Positions 1 through 6,093 of a DNA stretch of 64,000 nt are shown here, piece by piece (position 1 is the stretch's first letter; each line of letters opens with the position of its first letter). The translations under genes were made by a program, and so were the position numbers. Source of the stretch: a virus; the IMG/VR virus record IMGVR_UViG_3300032116_000004, positions 124,001 through 188,000 of that record. One strand, written 5' to 3'. Under the pieces are notes generated by a model that was given only the letters and a program-made list of their open reading frames with translations, had not been told where the DNA came from and did no database searches.

Positions 1-1
1 C

Positions 2-316
2 GGTGGTGTGGATATCAGTCCCATTGGAGACTGCATGAAAACTGAAGTGTGGGCCATGGGTCGTGAACTGGGCGTGTTGCAAGATATCATTGATGCCGCT
101 CCCACTGATGGTTTATGGGCAGATGGTCGCACTGACGAACAACAGTTAGGCATGACCTACGCCGACCTTGAAGTGGCCATGCGCATGGACCAGGGCGAAA
201 TACAGTGCGATAACAAAGAGCTCAAGAAAAATCTAAAACGATATCGAGAGATCCGTGCTCGCAATCTACACAAGATGCAGGCTATTCCGGTGTGTAAATT
301 CAAAGATCAAGAATGA
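2..316 (+). CDS. nadE: NH3-dependent NAD+ synthetase, C-terminal part (5' end outside window)
   Basis: C-terminal ~104 residues of an NAD synthetase, which amidates nicotinic acid adenine dinucleotide to NAD+ with ATP and ammonia. The reading frame is open from base 2, so the N-terminal PP-loop part lies outside the window. Visible family features are the GGVDISPIGD segment, KTEVWAMGRELGV, and LWADGRTDEQQLGMTY, which match the conserved NadE tail (PIGDLxKTQV, then a DExxLGxTY block). The stop overlaps the next start (ATGA). With the nucleotidyltransferase at 30362 it hints at phage manipulation of NAD, but that link is inference. Confidence 0.9.
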   Translation, partial: GGVDISPIGDCMKTEVWAMGRELGVLQDIIDAAPTDGLWADGRTDEQQLGMTYADLEVAMRMDQGEIQCDNKELKKNLKRYREIRARNLHKMQAIPVCKFKDQE

Positions 317-1719
317 CGCCTTGGCAGGAATTTTATCTAAGCATAAAAGATTCATCATGGCCGGACTGCGACCATGAACAAGATTTTTTATCTCTACCAC
401 AGTGGATACAGGATGAGTGTCAACAAGTTCATGGTTATGTGATAGGTAGTTACAGAAATCAGCCTCGATATCAACACAAAACATTTCCCATAAAAACTGC
501 CACAGCTTGTCAACTCAAATGGAACTGGAGCACAGTTTATCTTACGACAGAAAATACTGCCAGTTGTCATCGCACCAATCATCACAAGTTTGATATCGAT
601 GTATTTGATTTTCACAACACTCCTAGCAAGTTGGACGATAGATCTCGCATGCTCCAGGGATTTTGGCCCGAAAAAGGTTGTGGTTATTGTCGAGATATAG
701 AAACGGCCGGAGGACAAAGTGACAGGATAACCAATCTTGATATGCCTGGAATGTTTGCTCCGCCAGAACTGGATGATGATCTTGTTGCTATCCAAGTCAC
801 TCCTCGTATATTAGAAGTTTACTTTGACAATGTCTGTAATTTGAAATGTGTGTATTGCGGTCCGCATTTCAGCAGTTTATGGGATGCTGAAAACAAAAAA
901 CATGGTAAGTTTGAAAAAAATGGTTTGATCATCTCGAATACATTTAAGAAAAGTCCTGATATCGCAAAAAATAAAACCAAGATGTTTGAGTGGATATCGC
1001 AACACGGACATAGCCTTACCAACTTTAATTTCCTTGGCGGCGAGCCTTTGTTCCAAAAAGATCTCGATGATTGTCTGGATTTTTTTGATCACAACCCAAT
1101 GCCGGAACTAGAGTTCCAGATTTTTACCAATCTCAATGCTACTCCGGCTCGAGTGTCTGCGGTGGTAAGCAAAATTAAAAATCTCATTGACAAACAACAT
1201 CTCAAAACTTTTGTGGTAACTGCCAGTCTCGATTGCTGGGGACCTGAACAAGAATATGCACGTTTTCCTCTCAAACTAGACATTTGGGAAAAAAATTTCC
1301 GATACCTGCTTGATCAATCTTGGATTAGATTAATAGTAGGTAGCACACTGACTCCTCTCACTATCAAGACTCTGCCTGATCTTATTGAGCGCATCAATCA
1401 ATGGAGAAAGATACGCCATGTATCTCATTACATGAACAGTGCAGAATCACCGTTGCACATGCATGTTGATATTTTAGGCGATGTTTTCGTGGATGATTTT
1501 AATAGAGCTATCCAGATCATGCCCGAGAATGATGCGGAGCAGATCAATATCAAAAAATATCTGCAAGGCATTGCTCAAGAAAGCGCCAGCAAAGGATTTG
1601 ACACAGAGGAAATCATAAAGCTCCGAGAATTTTTAACCGAACTCGATCGGCGTAGAGCAACCAATTGGCAACGAGTTTTTCCTTGGTTAGAGCCTATTTT
1701 TCAGCAGGTTGACCAATAA
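313..1719 (+). CDS. Twitch/SPASM-type radical SAM protein
   Basis: 468-residue radical SAM enzyme. The 4Fe-4S cluster motif CNLKCVYC (CX3CX2C) gives Cys175, Cys179 and Cys182, and is followed by an NFLGGEPLF segment like the GGEP motif of this superfamily. Two further Cys near residues 130-140 (CGYCRD) precede the core. Length and the isolated radical SAM core resemble twitch-domain proteins often carried by aquatic phages; the substrate is unknown. Base composition is clearly more AT-rich than neighbouring structural genes, suggesting later acquisition. A related but shorter enzyme lies at 22100, overlapping an SGNH gene. Starts by ATGA overlap with nadE. Confidence 0.85.
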   Translation: MTPWQEFYLSIKDSSWPDCDHEQDFLSLPQWIQDECQQVHGYVIGSYRNQPRYQHKTFPIKTATACQLKWNWSTVYLTTENTASCHRTNHHKFDIDVFDFHNTPSKLDDRSRMLQGFWPEKGCGYCRDIETAGGQSDRITNLDMPGMFAPPELDDDLVAIQVTPRILEVYFDNVCNLKCVYCGPHFSSLWDAENKKHGKFEKNGLIISNTFKKSPDIAKNKTKMFEWISQHGHSLTNFNFLGGEPLFQKDLDDCLDFFDHNPMPELEFQIFTNLNATPARVSAVVSKIKNLIDKQHLKTFVVTASLDCWGPEQEYARFPLKLDIWEKNFRYLLDQSWIRLIVGSTLTPLTIKTLPDLIERINQWRKIRHVSHYMNSAESPLHMHVDILGDVFVDDFNRAIQIMPENDAEQINIKKYLQGIAQESASKGFDTEEIIKLREFLTELDRRRATNWQRVFPWLEPIFQQVDQ

Positions 1720-1742
1720 TCCAAAAGGTATTATAATAATAC
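1709..1742 (+). promoter_or_regulatory. Sigma70-like early promoter with palindromic -10
   Basis: TTGACC (1709-1714), 17-bp spacer, TATAAT (1732-1737). The -35 lies in the 3' end of the upstream radical SAM gene. The -10 sits inside the inverted repeat GTATTAT-A-ATAATAC (1728-1742). The -35 with its downstream bases TTGACCAATAATCC is identical to that of the promoter at 62869, which supports a phage-wide early promoter consensus. Confidence 0.8.
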
Positions 1743-1766
1743 AATGATAACATTTTGGAGTCATCA

Positions 1767-2168
1767 ATGACCATGCACTTGGAAGGCCCTTGGTTGACCA
1801 CCACTGGCAAAGTAAAAAGCAAACGCCGCCGGTGGGCATCTGCTGATGCGGCCCGCCGAGCCCGTGATCTCAAAGCCGAGTGGGAGCAACGACAACTGGA
1901 ATGGGCCAAACTGGCTCCTAATTTTTCCGGTAAAAAAGTTTCTGTGACTGTGAGCAAAAAATTTCCATCCTACGGTCCGCCACCCGGACGCGAGACTCCT
2001 TATATCCCCAGCCTCAATGGTGGTGTGGATTCTACCCCGGCAGTGAAAGCGCCGGACAAGGTCTACACTGGCACCAAGATCAAGGGCATAGGTACCATGC
2101 ACAAATCTAATGCAGTTCCTATCTTTTCAGACGAAGAAGCCGAAGCCATCGCTCACATGAGACGATAA
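1767..2168 (+). CDS. Conserved phage protein of unknown function
   Basis: 133 residues. Starts at ATG 1767 because a GGAG ribosome site lies 6 nt upstream; an in-frame TTG at 1755 would place that site inside the gene. The N-terminus (MHLEGPWLTTTGK) is followed by a basic helix rich in Lys, Arg and Ala (about residues 13-45) and a Pro/Gly-rich C-terminal half. The charged N-terminal half could bind nucleic acid, but no domain is recognised. First gene behind the promoter at 1709, so probably early. Confidence 0.7.
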   Translation: MTMHLEGPWLTTTGKVKSKRRRWASADAARRARDLKAEWEQRQLEWAKLAPNFSGKKVSVTVSKKFPSYGPPPGRETPYIPSLNGGVDSTPAVKAPDKVYTGTKIKGIGTMHKSNAVPIFSDEEAEAIAHMRR

Positions 2169-2257
2169 TGCCTAATCCAGGACCGTTGATCGCTTATGTG
2201 TTGTTCTGTGTGGTCGTGCCCTTGGCCTTGGCCGCGCTTTACATATTTTTGTCATGA
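2168..2257 (+). CDS. Very small single-pass membrane protein
   Basis: 29 residues, MPNPGPLIAYVL then an uninterrupted hydrophobic stretch to the C-terminus (FCVVVPLALAALYIFLS), so essentially one transmembrane segment. Coupled on both sides: its ATG overlaps the preceding stop (TAATG) and its stop overlaps the next start (ATGA). This exact tiling supports a real gene. Function unknown. Confidence 0.6.
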   Translation: MPNPGPLIAYVLFCVVVPLALAALYIFLS

Positions 2258-2472
2258 TCCTATATCCAGCAAGAGTAGAATGGCAAGCCGGAGATACCAT
2301 ACTGAGTTGGGACGGATTCTTGGAGAGCGTGATCGAAGTGTTTGGACTTCCCGGCGATCGTTATGTCACTGAACTGGATGCCAACTACATGGATTTCAAA
2401 TTTTACACCGAGCAGGACCGCATGTTGTTTTTGACAGGTTGGTCAGCCCGCACTTTACCGGAGCAACGATGA
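2254..2472 (+). CDS. Small hypothetical protein
   Basis: 72 residues, acidic and aromatic-rich, with the C-terminal segment MDFKFYTEQDRMLFLTGW. No recognised domain. Its start overlaps the small membrane protein stop and its own stop overlaps the next ATG at 2469, so it belongs to the same translationally coupled early-type run 1767-2982. Confidence 0.65.
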   Translation: MILYPARVEWQAGDTILSWDGFLESVIEVFGLPGDRYVTELDANYMDFKFYTEQDRMLFLTGWSARTLPEQR

Positions 2473-2771
2473 TAGAACAAGGACTTTGGGAATACGATCA
2501 AGTGGATGCCGAAGAGCGAGAACAACTAAAAAAGTGGTTGCGTGGCCTGCTACAGGAACGAGTGGTCACTGTGGAATTCGTCAAGGCCGATGGTAGCCCC
2601 AGGCGCATGGAATGCACACTGGCCGAGAGCGCAGGGGCTAAATATTCCACCAATGAAAGCACACGAAAAAAACCTCATCCTGACACCTGCGTGGTCTGGG
2701 ATACCAATCAAAACGCCTGGCGCAGTTTCCGCTGGGATCGTCTAAAACGGATCACATTCAATCTTGGCTAA
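2469..2771 (+). CDS. WYL_2/DUF2693-like Sm-fold protein
   Basis: 100 residues from ATG 2469 (ATGA overlap; an in-frame TTG at 2439 is less likely). The central block [19 protein letters not shown] followed by [19 protein letters not shown] matches the layout of a small phage family with a predicted Sm/SH3-like barrel (DUF2693/WYL_2): a KxDGxxRxMxCTL strand pair and a VWDxxxxxWRSFR strand. Probably a nucleic-acid or ligand-binding regulator; the family assignment is from memory of the motif. Confidence 0.6.
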   Translation: MIEQGLWEYDQVDAEEREQLKKWLRGLLQERVVTVEFVKADGSPRRMECTLAESAGAKYSTNESTRKKPHPDTCVVWDTNQNAWRSFRWDRLKRITFNLG

Positions 2772-2982
2772 AGAAGAAGGCGTAAAAATGGAAGGCACTG
2801 TGGTTGACGTGCTACCCAATGCCATGTTCCGGGTAAAAATAGACGGGCACGAAAATCCTGTGATGGGCATCATTTCGGGCAAGATGCGCATGCACAACAT
2901 CAAGATCCTGCTGGGAGATAGGGTAGAGATGGAGTTCAGTCTCTACGACCTAACCAAAGGGCGCATCACCCGTAGGAGATAA
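2764..2982 (+). CDS. infA: Translation initiation factor IF-1
   Basis: 72 residues, the same length as bacterial IF-1, covering the whole OB-fold: [40 protein letters not shown] and [14 protein letters not shown] align with the conserved IF-1 blocks. IF-1 binds the 30S A site during initiation; a phage copy may bias initiation toward phage mRNAs (inference). The start is TTG at 2764, overlapping the upstream stop; the next ATG (2788) would remove the conserved MAKE-type N-terminus. The last 105 bases are repeated at 4586-4690 with synonymous changes only. Confidence 0.9.
   Translation: MAKEEGVKMEGTVVDVLPNAMFRVKIDGHENPVMGIISGKMRMHNIKILLGDRVEMEFSLYDLTKGRITRRR
2878..2982 (+). repeat. Direct repeat copy 1 (3' end of intact infA)
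   Basis: This 105-base segment, from the GGC codon of the ISGKMR block to the TAA stop, is repeated at 4586-4690. The copies differ in seven codons (GGA/GGC, AGT/AGC, GAC/GAT, GGG/GGT, ACC/ACA, CGT/CGC, AGA/CGC) and all seven changes are synonymous. The repeats flank the two SGNH genes. Confidence 0.95.
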
Positions 2983-3852
2983 ATGTTGTCTTTCTACATT
3001 GTGCCCAGTTTGGACACACACAATACCAAATTTACTTACGGTGAAGCACCGGAAAGATCCTGGTACTACGAATTTGTGACCGGAAAACAAGATCTCTTGA
3101 TCACTGTGGGAGACAGTTGGACCTGGGGAGATAGTCTGGGTCAGATCGATTTTGACAAAGGAATCTTCGATGATATCACTCACAGGACTTCGCATGTTTT
3201 TGGCAGACTGCTGGCAGACAAACTAAACAGAGACTTTCTCATGTTGGCCAAGTGTGGTGCTACCAATTCGGAAATACACAGAATGGCGTTTGGGTATATC
3301 GATCAGATCAAATCAAAATATCGTAAAATTACTGTGGTAATCACGCTCACAGAATTAATGAGAGAAATCACAGGGGATCCATGGTGGTTAGACCCAGCGC
3401 CAACTGAAAATTCATTGGATGGATTCCTAACAGACTATGAATACAATATGCTGGCAACTTTTCATGCGGCCATGCTTGAGCATCCTGATGTGCAATGGAT
3501 CTTGGCAAGAAACTTTACAGTGTCCTATCCATCAAACATCAGTAAGTTTCCGTATATGCTGAAAAAAACCTGGGTTGATATCTTAGCAGAAGCACAAGAA
3601 GATAAATCATTGTATCCACAGGACGCTAGAATTGTCAGTCAGTTAGGATTTGTTCCGTTGGAAGAATATTTACAAAAACGATCGTTGCATCGGTCCTGGC
3701 GACGAGATTTATATGGTCTCATGAGTTCAGCTTCGCTGGCTATAGATTGGTTGATGGACAGTGATCTAAACTATAAAAAAGCCACCAAACATCCCACTGA
3801 ACGAGGGCATGAATTGTGGGCAGATTATCTATACGATATTGTAAAAGGATGA
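2983..3852 (+). CDS. SGNH/GDSL hydrolase-like protein
   Basis: 289 residues. Block I appears as VGDSWTWGDS (about residues 42-51; nucleophile Ser), a Gly/Asn oxyanion candidate as KCGATNSE, and the C-terminal catalytic His as HPTERGHELWADYL. This is the SGNH serine hydrolase/acyltransferase layout, acting on acyl or acetyl esters of sugars or lipids. It begins one base after the infA stop and uses more AT-rich codons than the flanking genes. Together with the next gene it occupies the segment between the duplicated infA ends. Confidence 0.75.
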   Translation: MLSFYIVPSLDTHNTKFTYGEAPERSWYYEFVTGKQDLLITVGDSWTWGDSLGQIDFDKGIFDDITHRTSHVFGRLLADKLNRDFLMLAKCGATNSEIHRMAFGYIDQIKSKYRKITVVITLTELMREITGDPWWLDPAPTENSLDGFLTDYEYNMLATFHAAMLEHPDVQWILARNFTVSYPSNISKFPYMLKKTWVDILAEAQEDKSLYPQDARIVSQLGFVPLEEYLQKRSLHRSWRRDLYGLMSSASLAIDWLMDSDLNYKKATKHPTERGHELWADYLYDIVKG

Positions 3853-3865
3853 TATAAAACTAATC

Positions 3866-4561
3866 ATGAAAAACAAAATTGTGGGGTTCGGGGATAGTTT
3901 CGTATTTGGCAGTGAACTTGATGACAACGACGACGGACATAACTCCTGGATCGGCCTATCGGCAAAAAAACTAGGAGTCACATATGAGACCACTGCTGTT
4001 CCAGGATGCGGTAACGAAAATATCGCTCGACAAATACTGACATATTTTTCTAACAATCCATCAGATGATGTGGTAGCAGTGATCAATTGGACCTGGGGAG
4101 CTCGATGGGATTTTTATGTTCCAGGATTGGAACAATGGACCACGTTGGGTTTAACCTGTGTTCCTAGCAAACTGGCACCAATGGTAGGAATAGAAGAAGC
4201 AGAAAAAATACTGGAATTTTATAACAAATATCCTGGACATTCTACCTTATGGGACAAATGGCGGAGTCTGCAAACAATCTACATGGTGCAAACATTTTTA
4301 AAACATAAAAAAATATCCAATATTCAGACTTACATGGATTATGAACTTTGGGACACTCAATGGCATGCTCCAGACTACATCAGGACCTTGCAAGATTTTA
4401 CTAGGCCTTGCATGCAAAATTTTCAGGGTTTGAATTTCTTGGATTGGAGCAGGTCAAAGGGATTTACAGTCACCGACCCAGGTCTGCACCCCCTAAAAGA
4501 GGCTCATGATGCAGCCTGTGATTTGTGGGTGGATAGTTATGCCCAAGCATTAAAAGACTAA
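3866..4561 (+). CDS. SGNH/GDSL hydrolase-like protein (paralogue of 21486)
   Basis: 231 residues. N-terminal block I GFGDSFVFGSEL carries the presumed nucleophile; PGCGNENIAR resembles the Gly/Asn blocks; the C-terminal HPLKEAHDAA gives the catalytic His. It shares an INWTW/VNWTW block, a QWHAPDY block, an FLDWSR or FLEWSR block and HPL.EAH.AA with the protein at 21486, so the two are clearly paralogues. No signal peptide, so it acts in the cytoplasm or in the virion. AT-rich like its neighbour at 2983. Confidence 0.75.
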   Translation: MKNKIVGFGDSFVFGSELDDNDDGHNSWIGLSAKKLGVTYETTAVPGCGNENIARQILTYFSNNPSDDVVAVINWTWGARWDFYVPGLEQWTTLGLTCVPSKLAPMVGIEEAEKILEFYNKYPGHSTLWDKWRSLQTIYMVQTFLKHKKISNIQTYMDYELWDTQWHAPDYIRTLQDFTRPCMQNFQGLNFLDWSRSKGFTVTDPGLHPLKEAHDAACDLWVDSYAQALKD

Positions 4562-4585
4562 ATATCTATATGCACATTAGTTTAA
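4558..4585 (+). promoter_or_regulatory. Late promoter motif plus leader shared with 31900
   Basis: CTAAATAT directly at the stop of the upstream gene, then a leader containing GCACATTA and TTTA. The same leader layout (GACTAAATAT, GCACATTA, TTTA) recurs at 31900-31925 before the glycosyltransferase-like gene. Here it runs into the infA remnant rather than a start codon, suggesting that recombination joined them. Confidence 0.55.
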
Positions 4586-4690
4586 GGCAAGATGCGCATG
4601 CACAACATCAAGATCCTGCTGGGCGATAGGGTAGAGATGGAGTTCAGCCTCTACGATCTAACCAAAGGTCGCATCACACGCAGGCGCTAA
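4586..4690 (+). pseudogene. infA 3' remnant (direct repeat copy 2)
   Basis: 105 bases encoding the last ~34 residues of IF-1 in frame with an intact TAA stop but no 5' half or start. It differs from the intact infA end only by synonymous codons, so it derives from a diverged but selected infA, not from a recent tandem copy. The likely history is insertion of the SGNH pair into infA, with the 3' end restored on the inserted side and the old end left here. The late promoter at 4688 overlaps its stop. Confidence 0.85.
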
Positions 4691-4693
4691 ATA
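4688..4693 (+). promoter_or_regulatory. Late promoter motif before 4711
   Basis: GCTAAATACC, with TAAATA beginning at the TAA of the infA remnant. An AAAGGA ribosome site and the ATG at 4711 follow. Matches the T4-type late promoter core (TATAAATA) in its last six bases. Confidence 0.6.
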
Positions 4694-4710
4694 CCATAAA
4701 GGAATGCTTT

Positions 4711-5142
4711 ATGGGATTCGTAAAAGGCAACGACGGTAAACCCCGTTCTATTAAAAATCCACTGGAAGGCTCGATAGGAGACGCCGATCTCGGTGAGGTC
4801 ACGTTCCAGAGCATAACCATCGGCGGAAATGTTGCCGCCGCAAACATACTCACAAATGGCTATCGATATGCCAACGGTGTTGCAGTGGTATTCGGCGGTG
4901 GTAATGTTACTGCAAATTCAGTGAGTTACTCCCAGACCAATCCAGGAGACTGGCCCACAGTGCTAGCCAATGTGCAGGGCGCACTGGACAGCGTGGCCAA
5001 CACCGTGGCCAACATAGAAACAGGTAGCGGATTTAGTTTTATGGGACCTTACAGTAACGATGCCACAGCCGCCGCAGGCGGAGTGGCCATTGGTCAGGTG
5101 TATTTCAACAACTCTGGTGGGTTGGTAGTGAGGCAAACATGA
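4711..5142 (+). CDS. Short tail-fibre-type structural protein
   Basis: 143 residues, rich in Gly, Asn, Ala and Val with no Cys, typical of beta-rich fibre proteins. The N-terminus has NPLEGSIGDADLGEVTF and then an ITIGGN strand like the repeats of the large fibre at 6094. The C-terminus (FMGPYSNDATAAAGGVAIGQVYF) resembles the end modules of phage fibre proteins. An AAAGGA site lies 8 nt upstream and a late promoter motif is at 4688, so it is expressed late. Exact position in the tail is unknown. Confidence 0.65.
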   Translation: MGFVKGNDGKPRSIKNPLEGSIGDADLGEVTFQSITIGGNVAAANILTNGYRYANGVAVVFGGGNVTANSVSYSQTNPGDWPTVLANVQGALDSVANTVANIETGSGFSFMGPYSNDATAAAGGVAIGQVYFNNSGGLVVRQT

Positions 5143-5717
5143 TGGAAACAGCCGCCGCAATAGCAGAATTTATCAATCTAGTAGAAGCATCTACTCGTCC
5201 TGCCAAACTGGAAACCACTCCTTTGCCCTACGGGATGAAAGATCTAGATCCGGTGATGAGCGAAAAAACCCTGGATTATCATTTTGAGCATCTGGCCCGT
5301 GGCTACGCCAAACGCTACAACGCAGGTGAAGGCAACGCAGATTTCAATCGTGCTGGCAGTTTCTTGCACAACATGTTCTTCCCGCAGTTTCGTGCTCCCA
5401 AGAGCGGCAATCGCCCTAGAGGATCCAGCCTCAAACTCATCGAGCAAAAGTTTGAAGATTTTGATACATTCAAGGACTCAGTGAAAGAAACCGCCATGAA
5501 GATACAGGGATCGGGATGGGTATATCTATCCACTGCAGGCGAAATCAAGACCATCAAAAATCATGCTGTTCGCACTGACATAGCCTTGCTGATCGACTGG
5601 TGGGAACATGCCTGGGCCCTGGATTACCAAAGTGACAAAGAAGCCTATCTCAACAATGTGTGGCGCATCATCAACTGGGACATCATCAACGAGCGCATTG
5701 GTATCATCGAGGAATAA
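5139..5717 (+). CDS. sodB: Fe/Mn superoxide dismutase
   Basis: 192 residues covering both SOD domains. All four metal ligands are visible: His48 in TLDYH, His77 in FLHNMFF, and the Asp and second-domain His in LLIDWWEHAWALDY; GSGWVYL is the usual inter-domain block. Converts superoxide to O2 and H2O2 in the cytosol. The N-terminal ~25 residues are an extension relative to bacterial enzymes. It starts by ATGA overlap with a fibre gene and precedes an Fe-S carrier gene. Fe versus Mn use cannot be told from sequence by eye. Confidence 0.92.
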   Translation: MMETAAAIAEFINLVEASTRPAKLETTPLPYGMKDLDPVMSEKTLDYHFEHLARGYAKRYNAGEGNADFNRAGSFLHNMFFPQFRAPKSGNRPRGSSLKLIEQKFEDFDTFKDSVKETAMKIQGSGWVYLSTAGEIKTIKNHAVRTDIALLIDWWEHAWALDYQSDKEAYLNNVWRIINWDIINERIGIIEE

Positions 5718-5720
5718 ACT

Positions 5721-6044
5721 ATGCAGTTAACGGAATCAGCACAGAGCAAGATACAAGACATATTCGCCGAGGAAAACAATGCCAATCTCAAACTGCGTGT
5801 GTTCGTGCAGGGCGGTGGTTGCTCGGGCATGCAGTATGGTTTCACATTTGATGAAGCACAAAACGAAGACGACTTTGATTTTGATTACAATGGTGTCAAA
5901 CTCTTGGTAGATTCCATGTCATGGGGCTACCTGCAAGGTGCTACAATAGACTACAAAGACGACATCATGGGCAGTAGTTTCAGCATAGAAAACCCCAACG
6001 CACAGACCACCTGCGGTTGCGGATCAAGTTTCTCACCTTACTAG
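5721..6044 (+). CDS. erpA: A-type iron-sulfur cluster carrier (ErpA/IscA-like)
   Basis: 107 residues with the three conserved cysteines of the A-type carrier family: [11 protein letters not shown] and the C-terminal TTCGCGSSF. This receives and hands on Fe-S clusters to apo-proteins. The [15 protein letters not shown] and [11 protein letters not shown] wording is closest to ErpA. It lies 3 nt after the superoxide dismutase gene, forming an oxidative-stress pair. Possible clients in this window are the two radical SAM enzymes and the CDGSH-like protein (inference). Confidence 0.92.
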   Translation: MQLTESAQSKIQDIFAEENNANLKLRVFVQGGGCSGMQYGFTFDEAQNEDDFDFDYNGVKLLVDSMSWGYLQGATIDYKDDIMGSSFSIENPNAQTTCGCGSSFSPY

Positions 6045-6069
6045 CATAGATCCAAACTGCCTGTTCCGG

Positions 6070-6075
6070 TAAATA
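6070..6075 (+). promoter_or_regulatory. Late promoter motif before the large tail fibre
   Basis: GGTAAATATACC in the 49-base gap after erpA, followed by AAGGAACAGG and the ATG at 6094. Same TAAATA core as the other late genes in the window. Confidence 0.65.
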
Positions 6076-6093
6076 TACCAAAGGAACAGGTAG

